64,000 bases of DNA from DASPKM01 sp035628135. GTDB lineage: Bacteria > Bacteroidota > Bacteroidia > Chitinophagales > Chitinophagaceae. Each line of letters starts with the position of its first letter. The first letter of the stretch is position 1. Where the stretch lies: positions 744,001 through 808,000 of the forward strand of contig DASPKM010000010.1 in the NCBI GenBank assembly GCA_035628135.1, given 5' to 3'. Below, in pieces: positions 17,881 through 27,614 of this stretch. A model generated the notes under the pieces. The model saw only the letters and a program-made list of their open reading frames with translations, did not search any database and was not told where the DNA came from. The translations under genes and the position numbers were made by a program.

Positions 17881-19365
17881 GCTGGACATCATGATCAGCT
17901 CACGGACCTTTTGCACTTTGTAATCGATGCCGTTCCTTATAGCATGCACCGTGGGCGTTGAAAAAATATCGGGCTGTACGCCGCGGCCGTTCTTGGGAAT
18001 GTTCTTATTTACCACCAGCCTGAACTTGGGCAGCCGGAACCGCACCTTTGTATGGGGCAATGTTACATCGGGGATCATCCAGGCCGAGTTTCCATAAGCC
18101 GCACCGCCCGTTTCTTCGCCTACGATCTTTACATTTTGCTGCCCTTTTAAGGCCCCTGCAAACAAAGTAGTTGCCGAAAAAGAATTGCCGCCGGTGAGTA
18201 TGTACACATTGCCATTGAAATGATCTTTTTTTCTTGGCTTGAAGTAATGCCGTTCAAAATAGCCGAAGTGGTATAATCCATCGGATTTCTTTTTGGTAAG
18301 GAACTGCATAATCGTCCAATAGATCCATTGGTTCTGGATATGCTTGCCGTAATTGCTCGACCGCGTTACGGCGTACAATGAATCAGCGATCTTGAATTTT
18401 TTATCGATGATGTACCGGGTGAGTAAGGTAGACAGGGCCGCATCGCCGCCGCCATTGCCACGCACATCAATCACCAGGTGCCTGATGTTATTTTGGCGCA
18501 GCGCCCTGAATGATTTTTTGAAAAAAAATTTGAGCAAATTGCCGCGGCTGAACGAATTGAGCGTCATAAACGCGGTTTGCAAAGTGGTATCCACCTGCAC
18601 ATTGCGAACTGCCAGCAATTCCAGCCTTCTCCGTTGTTTTTTAGAAAACCTTTGTATAGGGCCGGGTGCGCGGCGCACCGTATCGGCCGCCGGATTGTAC
18701 AACGCAACCGAAGTTTGTGCGTGCCTCCCGGCGCTGTCGATAAAGCCGATGGAAAATCTTTCCGGCAGCCCGAATACATTGCGGTACCAGCCTCCAAAGT
18801 TTCCGCGATTGCTCAATTGCTGGTATTTCGAAACCTCGTTGTATCCATCGGTGGCCAGGTATTGGAACAAGGTGTCAATTAATTGTTGATGCGGTATTCC
18901 GTTGATGGTGCGAATGATTGTCCCGCGCCTTAGCAAGGAATCCCTTCGGTTAAGGTTCGACGTTACAACCATGGTATCGTTCCAGATCTTGAACGTAAGC
19001 GGAAAGGAACGGATGCCGCGCAAGGTATCGAGGTAGCGGGTATATTTTTTTGAATACCGGGTGGTGGTATGCCCGCAATTGACCTTTGAGATAACATAAG
19101 CAAGCAGGGTGCGGAATTCGGGTTCGGTCATGGAATCGGTAAGCCGTGCATAACCCTGGTCGAAATAATAATCCATGCTGTCTTTCGGGGTGTACCAATA
19201 CAGGCTGGGGTGCGACTCTTCCAGGATGTTGCGGAACATAGTATAGTCGGCCTGCAGTGCGGCGGGTGCATATTTTTTACCGGGCTGGAAGGCTTGACGG
19301 CCGGCGGAACAACCGGTAAGCATCACCAAAGCCGACAGGGCCAGTACTCCAGTCAATCTGCGCAT
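17857..19365 (-). CDS. S41 family C-terminal-processing peptidase, lipoprotein
   Basis: 502 residues. The N-terminus is a lipoprotein signal (VMLTGC with Cys19 as lipid-bearing residue). An N-terminal helical region is followed by a core with HLVIDVRGNGGGD and the serine-nucleophile segment ILTGGNSFSATTLFAGAL (Ser395 by alignment with CtpA), then IVGEETGG and a substrate-site stretch RGVQPD. The usual PDZ domain is weak: IIRTINGIPHQ near residue 150 may be its remnant. It is presumably anchored in the periplasm or outer membrane; the substrate is unknown. Confidence 0.85.
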   Translation of the reverse strand: MRRLTGVLALSALVMLTGCSAGRQAFQPGKKYAPAALQADYTMFRNILEESHPSLYWYTPKDSMDYYFDQGYARLTDSMTEPEFRTLLAYVISKVNCGHTTTRYSKKYTRYLDTLRGIRSFPLTFKIWNDTMVVTSNLNRRDSLLRRGTIIRTINGIPHQQLIDTLFQYLATDGYNEVSKYQQLSNRGNFGGWYRNVFGLPERFSIGFIDSAGRHAQTSVALYNPAADTVRRAPGPIQRFSKKQRRRLELLAVRNVQVDTTLQTAFMTLNSFSRGNLLKFFFKKSFRALRQNNIRHLVIDVRGNGGGDAALSTLLTRYIIDKKFKIADSLYAVTRSSNYGKHIQNQWIYWTIMQFLTKKKSDGLYHFGYFERHYFKPRKKDHFNGNVYILTGGNSFSATTLFAGALKGQQNVKIVGEETGGAAYGNSAWMIPDVTLPHTKVRFRLPKFRLVVNKNIPKNGRGVQPDIFSTPTVHAIRNGIDYKVQKVRELIMMSSSNVKAGQ

Positions 19366-19424
19366 GGCTTAAAAATAAAACGCAATCAGCAAACGCAGGC
19401 GGAAAAATGATGAATGAGTTGTTA

Positions 19425-20456
19425 TTATTTAAAAGCGTTCCAGCCCTGGGCCGTGATGTTATGAACGCTGCCGCCCTTTGTAATTACTTTGGCTCCCTCG
19501 GAGGCCTCGGTCATGTAACCGATGACGCTGATCTGTTCATTCAGCACCAGTTTTTCGTGCTCTGATTGGGGCAGGGTAAACAGCAGCTCATAGTCTTCGC
19601 CGCCGCTTAGTGCGCAGGCCGTCGGGTCCATTTCAAATTTGAAAGCGGCTTTACGGGTCGCTTCATCCACCGGTAATTTTTCTTCGTACAATTTACAGCC
19701 GAGGCCGCTTTGCTCGCAAATGTGCAGGATCTCGGAGCTTAGGCCATCGCTGATGTCCATCATGGACGTGGGCAGTATATTGCTTGCCTCGAAAAATTCA
19801 ATCATGTCCCTGCGCGCTTCGGGTTTCAGCAGCCGCCCGATCACATAGTCTTCGCCTTCGAGGTCGGGCTGCACCTGCGGGTTTTCGAGAAAGATCTTTT
19901 TTTCGCGTTCCAAAAACAGCAATCCCAGGTAAGCCGCGCCCAGGTCCCCGGTGCAACAGAGCAGGTCGCCCTTCTGGGCGCCATTCCTTTGCACGTATTT
20001 ACCCGGCGTTACTTCGCCGATGGCGGTAACGGAAATAATAAATCCTTTTTGGGAAGATGAGGTGTCGCCGCCCACCAGGTCGACGCCGTAATTCCGGCAG
20101 GCGGCGTATACGCCTTCATAAAACTCGTCCAATGCTTCCAGGCTAAACCGGTTGCTGAATGCGATGCTGACGGTGACCTGCGTGGGCGTGGCATTCATGG
20201 CGTAGATGTCGCTCAGGTTTACGATAATGCTTTTATAACCCAGGTGCCGAAGGGGCGTGTATATTAAATCGAAATGAATCCCTTCTATCAACAGGTCGGT
20301 CGAAATAACGGTTTGCTTTCCGTAGTGGTCGATAATGGCCGCGTCGTCGCCTACGCCCACGATGCTGGAGGCATTTTGCAGCTCGATGTTTTTGGTAAGA
20401 TGTTGTATCAATCCAAATTCACGCAGCGATGATATTTCTGTGCGGTTTTCGGTCAT
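19425..20456 (-). CDS. thiL: Thiamine-monophosphate kinase
   Basis: 343 residues. Family motifs seen: GVGDDAAIID, VISTDLLIEGIHFD, SIIVNLSDIYAMNATPTQ, LVGGDTSSSQKG, and TSMMDISDGLSSEILHI, then SGGEDYELLFTLP. It phosphorylates thiamine monophosphate to the active diphosphate using ATP. It lies 22 bp downstream of the suhB-type gene on the same strand, so the two are probably co-transcribed. Confidence 0.96.
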   Translation of the reverse strand: MTENRTEISSLREFGLIQHLTKNIELQNASSIVGVGDDAAIIDHYGKQTVISTDLLIEGIHFDLIYTPLRHLGYKSIIVNLSDIYAMNATPTQVTVSIAFSNRFSLEALDEFYEGVYAACRNYGVDLVGGDTSSSQKGFIISVTAIGEVTPGKYVQRNGAQKGDLLCCTGDLGAAYLGLLFLEREKKIFLENPQVQPDLEGEDYVIGRLLKPEARRDMIEFFEASNILPTSMMDISDGLSSEILHICEQSGLGCKLYEEKLPVDEATRKAAFKFEMDPTACALSGGEDYELLFTLPQSEHEKLVLNEQISVIGYMTEASEGAKVITKGGSVHNITAQGWNAFK

Positions 20457-20478
20457 TGGTAATAGTTATTCTTTGCGG

Positions 20479-21252
20479 TTATTGAACATTGTTGATCCAC
20501 TGCAGCATTTCGTCGTGTATCCTGCCATTGGTGGCCAGCACAAAAGTTTGATAGGGCGAAAACTTGTTGCCTTTAAAATCGGTGACCTTGCCTCCTGCTT
20601 CTTCTACTATTAAAAATCCGGCGGCGCTGTCCCAGGCCTGCAGGTTCATTTCATAAAACCCATCGAAGCGCCCGGCCGCCACCCAGCAAAGGTCGATGGC
20701 CGCCGACCCTAGCCTCCGCACCGGTATACCCTTTCGAATGAACCGCTCGAAGATCTGCAAGGGACCATTCGGCATATCGAGATAAGTATAAGGAAACCCA
20801 GTGACCAGGCATGCCCGAATTACTTCCGACTTGTTGCTCACTTCTATCTGGCGGTCGTTAAGCCACGAGCCCTGTCCTTTCTGCGCAAAGAAAAATTCGT
20901 TCATGAAGGGATTGTACACTGCACCCATTACTATTTCGCCCTGGTGTTCTATTGCAATGGAAACGCAGCAAATGGGAATGCCATTTGCAAAGTTCACGGT
21001 CCCGTCAATGGGGTCGATGATCCAGCGGTAGTCGGAGTCCATTTTAATTTCGCCCACCTCTTCGCTGATGATGTAATGGTCGGGGAATTCGTTACGGATA
21101 GTATCGATAATAGCCTTTTCGGATGCGTGGTCGGCTTCGGTTACAAGGTTGTTGATGCCTTCTTTATTACTGATCTGGATTTCCCGGTTGAAATATTCCT
21201 GCAGTATGGCCCCTCCGGCCTTGGTAGCTTTGAGCAGTGTGCTTTTTAACAT
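20479..21252 (-). CDS. suhB: Inositol monophosphatase family protein
   Basis: 257 residues. Metal-binding motifs are present: EEVGE, WIIDPIDGTVNFANGIP and AWDSAAGFLIVEEAGG. The family dephosphorylates inositol-1-phosphate or related sugar phosphates; in bacteria SuhB also acts with ribosomal RNA transcription, so the exact role is uncertain. A TATATTTG box ends only 4 nt before the start codon, which implies a leaderless or nearly leaderless mRNA. Confidence 0.92.
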   Translation of the reverse strand: MLKSTLLKATKAGGAILQEYFNREIQISNKEGINNLVTEADHASEKAIIDTIRNEFPDHYIISEEVGEIKMDSDYRWIIDPIDGTVNFANGIPICCVSIAIEHQGEIVMGAVYNPFMNEFFFAQKGQGSWLNDRQIEVSNKSEVIRACLVTGFPYTYLDMPNGPLQIFERFIRKGIPVRRLGSAAIDLCWVAAGRFDGFYEMNLQAWDSAAGFLIVEEAGGKVTDFKGNKFSPYQTFVLATNGRIHDEMLQWINNVQ

Positions 21253-21256
21253 GCTG

Positions 21257-21264
21257 CAAATATA
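21257..21264 (-). promoter_or_regulatory. Bacteroidota -7 promoter box upstream of suhB
   Basis: Reads TATATTTG on the minus strand, a perfect TAnnTTTG match. It lies 4 nt upstream of the ATG at 21252, so transcription would start at or close to the start codon. Confidence 0.55.
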
Positions 21265-21362
21265 GGAGAAGATGTTATGGGGAAGGGGCCTGGAATGCTG
21301 GCTGCAGGCGTATTTTGCGCACTGTCACAAAAACTCTTAATTCGCATAGTAATACCTGTCTC

Positions 21363-22553
21363 TTGCTGTTGACCATCATTATCGTAAACTATAATGTAAA
21401 ATACTTCCTGGAGCAATGCCTGTGCTCGATTGCCAACGCATTGCAATCCGGGAATTTGTTACAGAACGGTTCGCTCGCCGAGGTGCTGGTGGTTGACAAT
21501 AACTCTGCAGATGGCAGCATCCAATACCTGCAATCGCGGTTTGGGTTTGCGCGGTTCATCTGCAATAAAGAAAATACAGGCTATGCCCGCGCTAACAACC
21601 AGGCATTGCAGGTAGCGCGGGGGCAATACGTTTTGTTCCTGAACCCTGACACCATTTTACCGGAGGATATTTTTCAAAAAACCCTCGGCTTTATGCAAGC
21701 GCATCCCGATGCAGGGGCTTTGGGTGTGCGCATGATAGATGGCGGCGGCAGGTTCCTCAGGGAATCGAAGCGGGGTTTGCCCGGGGCCTGGGCCTCGTTT
21801 TGCAAGATGGCGGGACTTACGGCGCTGTTCCCTTCTTCAAAAATGTTTGCCCCTTACTATCTGGGGCATTTGGATGAGTACGTGATACAGGAAGTGGAAG
21901 CATTGTCCGGCGCATTTTTATTGGCGCGCACGCAACTGCTGAAGGGCATCGGGGGATTTGATGAGCGGTTCTTCATGTATGCTGAGGACATCGACCTCAG
22001 TTATCGTATAACGCAGGCCGGGTACAAGAATTATTACCTGGGTGATGCGGTGATCCTTCATTTCAAGGGTGAGAGCACGCGTAAGGATGCGCGGTATGTA
22101 CGGTTGTTTTATAAAGCGATGCGGCAGTTTGTGCATAAGCATTATCGTTCGGCCGGCGGGAGGTTATCCGGCGCCTTGCTGGACATAGCGATTCGGTTGC
22201 GGACCGGCTTGGCAATGTTGGGCAGCAAAAATGGCCGGTCAAACAAAATACGTATACCCGACAGCGTTAGTTTAATGGGTGATGCGGATAGTATCCGGCG
22301 ATTGAATGGATGGCTGCGCGAAAATGGGATCCGGCGCTCCGAACATTCCAATGCCTCCGGACGGTCGCGGGATGTGGCTCCGGAGTTGTTTTGCATTTTT
22401 TGCGAGGGGCGGGAATACTCTTTTAAAGAAGTAATAAAAGCGATCAGCGAATTAGCTCCGCGTCAAAAAGCGTTGGTGCACGCCTCGGCAAGTAATAGCA
22501 TAGTGGGGAGCTTTGACAAAAATGCGATGGGGATTAGTATAGCTATATATTAG
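21363..22553 (+). CDS. Glycosyltransferase family 2
   Basis: About 396 residues. No ATG suits; a TTG at 21363 or 21369 just before LTIIIVNYNVKYFLEQCLCS is the likely start, because the frame upstream lies inside suhB. GT-A motifs are seen: EVLVVDNNSADGS, LFLNPDTILPEDIF (DxD-like region), EALSGAFLLARTQLL and GGFDERFFMYAEDIDLSYRI, the pattern of rhamnosyltransferase-like enzymes. A C-terminal segment of about 100 residues is not recognised. It probably builds surface polysaccharide in the cytoplasm. It overlaps the convergent ada gene by 11 bp. Confidence 0.85.
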   Translation: MLLTIIIVNYNVKYFLEQCLCSIANALQSGNLLQNGSLAEVLVVDNNSADGSIQYLQSRFGFARFICNKENTGYARANNQALQVARGQYVLFLNPDTILPEDIFQKTLGFMQAHPDAGALGVRMIDGGGRFLRESKRGLPGAWASFCKMAGLTALFPSSKMFAPYYLGHLDEYVIQEVEALSGAFLLARTQLLKGIGGFDERFFMYAEDIDLSYRITQAGYKNYYLGDAVILHFKGESTRKDARYVRLFYKAMRQFVHKHYRSAGGRLSGALLDIAIRLRTGLAMLGSKNGRSNKIRIPDSVSLMGDADSIRRLNGWLRENGIRRSEHSNASGRSRDVAPELFCIFCEGREYSFKEVIKAISELAPRQKALVHASASNSIVGSFDKNAMGISIAIY

Positions 22554-23586
22554 CATGCTTCCGCTCCAAATCCAATAACCATTGCTTCCGCCACAATCCT
22601 CCGCCATATCCCGTCAAATGCCCATCTTCCCCAATAACCCTATGACAAGGCACTAATATCGATATCCGGTTACATCCGCTTGCATTGGCAACGGCCCGCA
22701 CCGCCAACGGCCTACCTACGGCCTTTGCCTGCTTATTATATGAACGCGTAGCCCCGTACGGGATCCTTTGCAACTCCCTCCACACTTCCTGTTGAAAAAC
22801 GCTGCCAGGCATTACCAGCGGAACAGAAAAATCCCTGCGCTTCCCTGTGAAATATTCATCCAGTTGCTGTTGCAACACGTCAAAATGCGGACTATGCCCT
22901 TGTATGATAGACGCATTCAGCAGTTTCTTCAACTGGGCGAACTCGGTTTCCAGCATGCGCCGCTCTGTAAACTCCAACAGGCAAATGCCTTCCTCCACCG
23001 CACAGGCAAACATCGGCCCGATAGGTGTTTCTAACCTCGTTAGGTTGATCACCGTCCGGCGCTTGCTATCCGAAGGACTATGTCCAGTGAGCGACTTAAA
23101 ACTATCCGTAAACCCACTCAGCGATTCATATCCTGAACCAAATGCAGCCGAGGCCACGGCCTCCCCATTCCTTATTTTCTTAAACGCAGTATTGATGCGC
23201 TGCATTCGCTGGTAGCCATGAAAAGTAATGCCGTGGTTCTTTTTGAACCAACGCCGTATCATATTCGGTTCAATGCCCTTTGTCCGGAGGTCATGGTCGC
23301 GGAACCGCTTCAACGGATCTGCAGTTAGTTGTTCCAGTATCTCACGGATATACGCAGGCGTTTCGCCCGGCTTTTCCATGGGCGTGCAAACCTTGCAGGG
23401 GCGGTATCCATGCAGTATGGCCTCTTTCGGAGATGTAAAGAATTCAACGTTTTGTCGCAGCGGCTTGCGCGCGGTGCAGGTAGGACGGCAAAATATGCCA
23501 GTGGTCCTCACGGCCGCTATAAACCGGCCTTCGTACGAAATATCCTTGTCCAGCAGAGCCTGGTACATCCTTTCATCCGTGAGCAT
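22543..23586 (-). CDS. ada: Bifunctional Ada: methyl-phosphotriester/O6-methylguanine repair and regulator
   Basis: 347 residues from the ATG at 23586 (MLTDERMYQALLDKD), matching known Ada starts; a 12-residue extension is possible. The N-terminal zinc domain has GIFCRPTCTARKPL and RPCKVC, with methyl-accepting Cys. An AraC-type HTH follows (MIRRWFKKNHGITFHGYQRM). The C-terminal methyltransferase holds VPCHRVIG with the acceptor Cys. Ada removes methyl groups from DNA and in many bacteria turns on its own gene once methylated. Confidence 0.95.
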   Translation of the reverse strand: MLTDERMYQALLDKDISYEGRFIAAVRTTGIFCRPTCTARKPLRQNVEFFTSPKEAILHGYRPCKVCTPMEKPGETPAYIREILEQLTADPLKRFRDHDLRTKGIEPNMIRRWFKKNHGITFHGYQRMQRINTAFKKIRNGEAVASAAFGSGYESLSGFTDSFKSLTGHSPSDSKRRTVINLTRLETPIGPMFACAVEEGICLLEFTERRMLETEFAQLKKLLNASIIQGHSPHFDVLQQQLDEYFTGKRRDFSVPLVMPGSVFQQEVWRELQRIPYGATRSYNKQAKAVGRPLAVRAVANASGCNRISILVPCHRVIGEDGHLTGYGGGLWRKQWLLDLERKHANI

Positions 23587-23945
23587 TGTTCTCTTTTTGC
23601 TGATAAAGGTAAGTTCATTCACAGGGGCTCAACAACCGGAAAATTGACAACTATTTTGTTTCCGACCCTAATTGCGCCATTATACCGGCAATGCACAGAC
23701 CATATTAATGAGCAAATCCAAACCATGGGACTGCCTATACCACTCTTTCTCCTGGAGTAACCGCAGTTCAACCAGGCTCTCAAGCCCGCGCTGCCCAGCG
23801 CTTTACAATCCCAAACGCAGCCGCGGATGTGACCCCATTGTCATTTGGAACACTTGTTAACCGGATATTAAGCAGATGCCGAGGAGGTTCCCCTTAAATT
23901 CCCTTAATTTTGGCGGTGCATAAAACACATGGAATCCCTGGTTAA
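23587..23945. other. Intergenic region with promoter for the GH3 gene
   Basis: Divergent gap between ada and the GH3 gene. The only feature I can support is a TAATTTTG box at 23905-23912; no coding frame is convincing. Confidence 0.5.
23905..23912 (+). promoter_or_regulatory. Bacteroidota -7 promoter box for the GH3 gene
   Basis: TAATTTTG matches TAnnTTTG exactly and lies 33 nt upstream of the ATG at 23946. Confidence 0.5.
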
Positions 23946-25475
23946 ATGGCATTGATCGATTTGAAACTTCCACGTCCCGTGGCCCAAGCCCTAAGGCTTG
24001 CCCGCAATGCTCCCGACCGCCAGCAGCTTAGGGTATTGAAGAAATTGTTGAAGAAGGCCAGGTTCACCGAGTTCGGGCAACAATACCGCTTTGACGAAAT
24101 CCTGCTTAGCGCCGACCCCGCCCATAAATTCCAGCAACTGGTACCTGTACACGATTACAACAAGATCTACAACAATTGGTGGAAAAAAACACTCGAAGGC
24201 ATACCCGACGTCACTTGGCCCGGCAAAATAAAATATTACGCACTTAGTAGCGGCACCAGCGAAGCCGCCAGCAAATACATTCCCGTAACCAGGGAAATGC
24301 TTCGCAGCAATACCATCAATTACATCAGGCAATTATTATCGCTGACCGGTTACGACGACCTGCCTCGTTCCGCCCTTGGCAAGGGCTTCCTGATGCTCGG
24401 CGGTACCACTGACCTGCAAAAGGGAAAGGCCGGCTGGTTCGCGGGCGACCTAAGCGGCATCCTGGCAAAGAACCGCCCATTTTGGTTTCAGACCTTTTAC
24501 AAACCCGGCGGGAAGATCGCCAAAGTAAAAGACTGGAACGAAAAGCTGAACGAGATAGTAGAAAAAGCGCCATCGTGGGACATTGGCTTCATCGTAGGCG
24601 TTCCCGCCTGGTGCCAGATGTGCATGGAAATGATCATCGACCATTACAAGCTCAATAACATCCACGAGATCTGGCCAAACTTTGGCTTCTTCGTGCACGG
24701 CGGCGTAGCCTTCGAACCATATAAAAAAGGATTTGAGAAATTATTGGGCAAGCCCATCGTATATATAGAAAATTACCTCGCCAGCGAAGGCTTCATTGCC
24801 TATAAGAACAGGCAGCACGCATTGGGCATGCACCTGGTACTTAACAACAATATTTTCATGGAGTTTGTGCCCTTCGACGAACGCAACTTCGACGCGGAGG
24901 GCAATATCGTTGAAAAGCCGCAGGCCCTGCTGATACAGGACGTGCAGGAAGATAAGGAGTACGCCATCCTGCTTAGCACCAATTCCGGCGCATGGCGTTA
25001 CCTGATCGGCGATACCATCCGCTTCATCGATAAAAAGAAAAACGAAATACGCATTACCGGGCGCACCAAGCACTTCCTAAGCCTGGTGGGCGAACACCTG
25101 AGCGTTGAAAACATGAACCGCGCCATTGAAATGGTGAGCGAAGAGCTGAACATCTGCATTCCCGAATATACCGTGGCCGGCATGCCCCAGGGCAATTTCT
25201 TTGCGCATCAATGGTACGTAGCCTGCAACGATGGCGTGGACGAAAACCTGCTACGCAATAAAATAGATGAAAAGCTGCGCAAGCTCAACGACGACTATGC
25301 GGTAGAGCGCGACAGTGCACTCAAAGACGTATTCCTCCAAAAGCTTCCCGAACAAAAGTTCATGCACTTTCTTGAACTGAAGGGCAAGATCGGCGGCCAG
25401 CACAAGTTTCCCCGTGTGATGAAAGGTAAGATGTATGAAGATTGGATGAAATACCTTTCAACCGGCAGCGTTTAA
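23946..25475 (+). CDS. GH3 auxin-responsive promoter family protein (acyl-adenylating)
   Basis: 509 residues, usual for bacterial GH3 proteins. Motifs: YALSSGTSEAASKYIPVT (adenylate/P-loop region), a central YIENYLASEGFIAY, WRYLIGDTIRFIDK and RITGRTKHFLSLVGEHLSVENM hinge to the mobile C-terminal domain. In plants GH3 enzymes join amino acids to hormone carboxylates by adenylation; the bacterial substrate is unknown. It is cytoplasmic, and the next gene starts 71 bp downstream on the same strand. Confidence 0.9.
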   Translation: MALIDLKLPRPVAQALRLARNAPDRQQLRVLKKLLKKARFTEFGQQYRFDEILLSADPAHKFQQLVPVHDYNKIYNNWWKKTLEGIPDVTWPGKIKYYALSSGTSEAASKYIPVTREMLRSNTINYIRQLLSLTGYDDLPRSALGKGFLMLGGTTDLQKGKAGWFAGDLSGILAKNRPFWFQTFYKPGGKIAKVKDWNEKLNEIVEKAPSWDIGFIVGVPAWCQMCMEMIIDHYKLNNIHEIWPNFGFFVHGGVAFEPYKKGFEKLLGKPIVYIENYLASEGFIAYKNRQHALGMHLVLNNNIFMEFVPFDERNFDAEGNIVEKPQALLIQDVQEDKEYAILLSTNSGAWRYLIGDTIRFIDKKKNEIRITGRTKHFLSLVGEHLSVENMNRAIEMVSEELNICIPEYTVAGMPQGNFFAHQWYVACNDGVDENLLRNKIDEKLRKLNDDYAVERDSALKDVFLQKLPEQKFMHFLELKGKIGGQHKFPRVMKGKMYEDWMKYLSTGSV

Positions 25476-25546
25476 TATATTTAGATATCAGACCGGCACC
25501 AGCTGGCTGGTATGGAACCCCCAACTTAAAACTGTATACTCTCAGC

Positions 25547-26194
25547 ATGATCGATGCTTTGCTTAAAGGCCTGGCACTGGGATTGGTACTTGCCCTTACG
25601 GTCGGTCCCGTTATTTTCTCGATTATCAAGCAAAGCCTCATCAACGGCCGCGAGGGCGGTCTCAGCTTTATCGCCGGCGTATGGATGAGCGACATCATGC
25701 TGGTGGTGTTCAGCAATGCCTTCTCCGAAATATTCGCCAATGCACTCAAGTATACCGCGGTTATCGGTTATGTAGGCAGCGTGTTCCTGCTGGGCATGGG
25801 GATATTCTTCGTGTTCTTTAAAAAACCAAGCCTTCGCAAGGACGCGGAAGGCAATAACATGCGCTTCCGCAAGCGCGATTTTGCCAAAATATTCAGCGCC
25901 GGCTTCCTCCTCAACACCCTTAACCCGAGCGTATTGATCTTTTGGCTGGCGAACGCAACCACTTTTTCGTTGAAGCATACCTTCCAGGAAAGACTGATAA
26001 TATTTACCGTATGCATCCTGGTGAACATGATAGCCGACGTGGCAAAAGTGTTCATGGCTGGCCGCATACGCAACAAGCTCACGCTGCGCACCATTTCCGT
26101 GATCAATAAAATATCAGGCACCATCCTCATCGGTTTTGCCATAGCCCTGCTGTATGGCATCGTTTTTTTATCAGACAAGCTACCGGCGAATTAA
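25547..26194 (+). CDS. LysE family translocator
   Basis: 215 residues from the ATG at 25547; the longer frame overlaps the GH3 gene and adds an implausible N-terminus. The N-terminal GLALGLVLALTVGPVIFSI (with the GPV motif) and about six membrane segments are typical of LysE/RhtB amino-acid exporters. A basic cytoplasmic loop (KKPSLRKDAEGNNMRFRKRD) sits between the third and fourth segments. FLLNTLNPSVLIFW is the second half's NP motif. The substrate is not known; the preceding GH3 gene may be functionally linked. Confidence 0.88.
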   Translation: MIDALLKGLALGLVLALTVGPVIFSIIKQSLINGREGGLSFIAGVWMSDIMLVVFSNAFSEIFANALKYTAVIGYVGSVFLLGMGIFFVFFKKPSLRKDAEGNNMRFRKRDFAKIFSAGFLLNTLNPSVLIFWLANATTFSLKHTFQERLIIFTVCILVNMIADVAKVFMAGRIRNKLTLRTISVINKISGTILIGFAIALLYGIVFLSDKLPAN

Positions 26195-26217
26195 CAAACA
26201 TTTTTATCCTGCCATTG

Positions 26218-26225
26218 TAAGTTTG
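26218..26225 (+). promoter_or_regulatory. Bacteroidota -7 promoter box
   Basis: TAAGTTTG matches TAnnTTTG and lies 40 nt upstream of the ATG at 26266. Confidence 0.45.
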
Positions 26226-26265
26226 ATGCGCCGCATTGCATGAGCAGGCAGTTACTATACATAGG

Positions 26266-26823
26266 ATGAATAAAACAGTTTTACTCTTAGCAAGCATACT
26301 GTTTCACCTTTTGGCAAATGCCCAGAACGATGTATTGCTATTGCAGAAAAAAGGCAAGACCAAACAAACGTTCTTTACGGGCCGCTATATTTCCCTGCAA
26401 ACGCGGCAAGGCAACTTTGCAGACGGCATTATTACCAGGATACAAAGCGATACCATTTACATCCGTCATTTCGATATACAGCAAACTGCCACCAGTTACG
26501 GCGGCATTTATTTCGATACGGTGTTCCGTTATACCACGGCCATTCATTATCACGACATAGGAGCGCTGATGTCGCAGGCGGACCTTGCCAGGCGAAAAGG
26601 CAATGCCATAAAATTGTTCATCGCGGCCGGCGGCGTGCTGGTACTGGGAGCGGTCAACGGCTTGTACCGCGGGGATCCTGTTAAGGAATGGTACACAACT
26701 TCAGGATACGTTGTTGCAGGCACCCTTACCGTGCTGGGCATATTAAAGAACCGCTCCGCCAACCCAAGGATCCTTATCGGGAAAAAATACAGCCTTAAAA
26801 TACTTACGTTGGATAAGCGTTAA
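26266..26823 (+). CDS. Secreted/membrane hypothetical protein
   Basis: 185 residues from the ATG at 26266, which gives a signal peptide (MNKTVLLLASILFHLLANAQ). A beta-rich region follows (FFTGRYISLQTRQGNFADGII, SDTIYIRHFD), then two hydrophobic segments near residues 115-130 and 148-162. This layout is common among uncharacterised Bacteroidota envelope proteins. No motif gives a function. Confidence 0.65.
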   Translation: MNKTVLLLASILFHLLANAQNDVLLLQKKGKTKQTFFTGRYISLQTRQGNFADGIITRIQSDTIYIRHFDIQQTATSYGGIYFDTVFRYTTAIHYHDIGALMSQADLARRKGNAIKLFIAAGGVLVLGAVNGLYRGDPVKEWYTTSGYVVAGTLTVLGILKNRSANPRILIGKKYSLKILTLDKR

Positions 26824-26902
26824 AGATTTGCGATTTTCGATTTCCATTTCAGGATTAGCATGTCCTAACCAGGTAGAATCGATCGTAAACCCGCAATTGT
26901 TC

Positions 26903-27613
26903 ATGAGTAAATTGGCTGAAAAGAAAAAAAGATTTTTTCCCAGGGCATGGCGCTTCCTCAAGCGGCTCTTTATTTTCCTTTTCATTTTCCAGTTGTTCTA
27001 TATCCTGCTGTTGAAATGGGTTGATCCACCTATTACCATCACACAGTTTGTAAGCTGGATCTCTGGTAACGGCTTGAAGCGCGATTATGTTGGCATGGAA
27101 GATATGTCTGCGTACGCAAAGCTGGCCGTTATTACATCCGAAGATCAATTGTTTCCCGATCACAATGGGTTCGACTTCAAATCCATCCAGAAGGCCATGA
27201 AGCATAACCGCAAAAGCAAATCGCTCCGCGGCGCCAGCACCATCAGCCAGCAGGTGGCCAAAAATGTTTTTTTATGGCAGGGCCGAAGCTGGTTCCGCAA
27301 GGCGCTGGAGGTATATTTCACCTTTATGATCGAATTGATATGGGGCAAGAAGCGAATTCTTGAAATGTACCTGAACGTTGCCGAAATGGGCAAGGGCGTA
27401 TTCGGCATTGAAGCAGCGGCGCAGAAAAATTATAACAAGTCCGCAAAAAAACTCTCCCGTCTCGAAGCTGCCTGCATAGCTGCATGCCTTCCCAATCCTA
27501 AAGTATATACCGTAAAACGAAGGAAGGGATATGTGAGCAAGCGATGTAACTGGATTATGCGCCAAATGACCAACCTGCAAAACGATCCCGACATCCAACT
27601 GCTGTTACAATAA
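26903..27613 (+). CDS. mtgA: Monofunctional biosynthetic peptidoglycan transglycosylase
   Basis: 236 residues from the ATG at 26903. A single N-terminal membrane helix (about 18-40) is followed by a GT51 domain with the catalytic Glu in ITSEDQLFPDHNGFD, RGASTISQQVAKNVFLW and EMYLNVAEMGKGVFGIEAAAQ. No transpeptidase domain is present. It polymerises lipid II into glycan strands at the periplasmic face of the inner membrane. It converges with the ArnT-like gene, 1 bp apart. Confidence 0.95.
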   Translation: MSKLAEKKKRFFPRAWRFLKRLFIFLFIFQLFYILLLKWVDPPITITQFVSWISGNGLKRDYVGMEDMSAYAKLAVITSEDQLFPDHNGFDFKSIQKAMKHNRKSKSLRGASTISQQVAKNVFLWQGRSWFRKALEVYFTFMIELIWGKKRILEMYLNVAEMGKGVFGIEAAAQKNYNKSAKKLSRLEAACIAACLPNPKVYTVKRRKGYVSKRCNWIMRQMTNLQNDPDIQLLLQ

Positions 27614-27614
27614 T

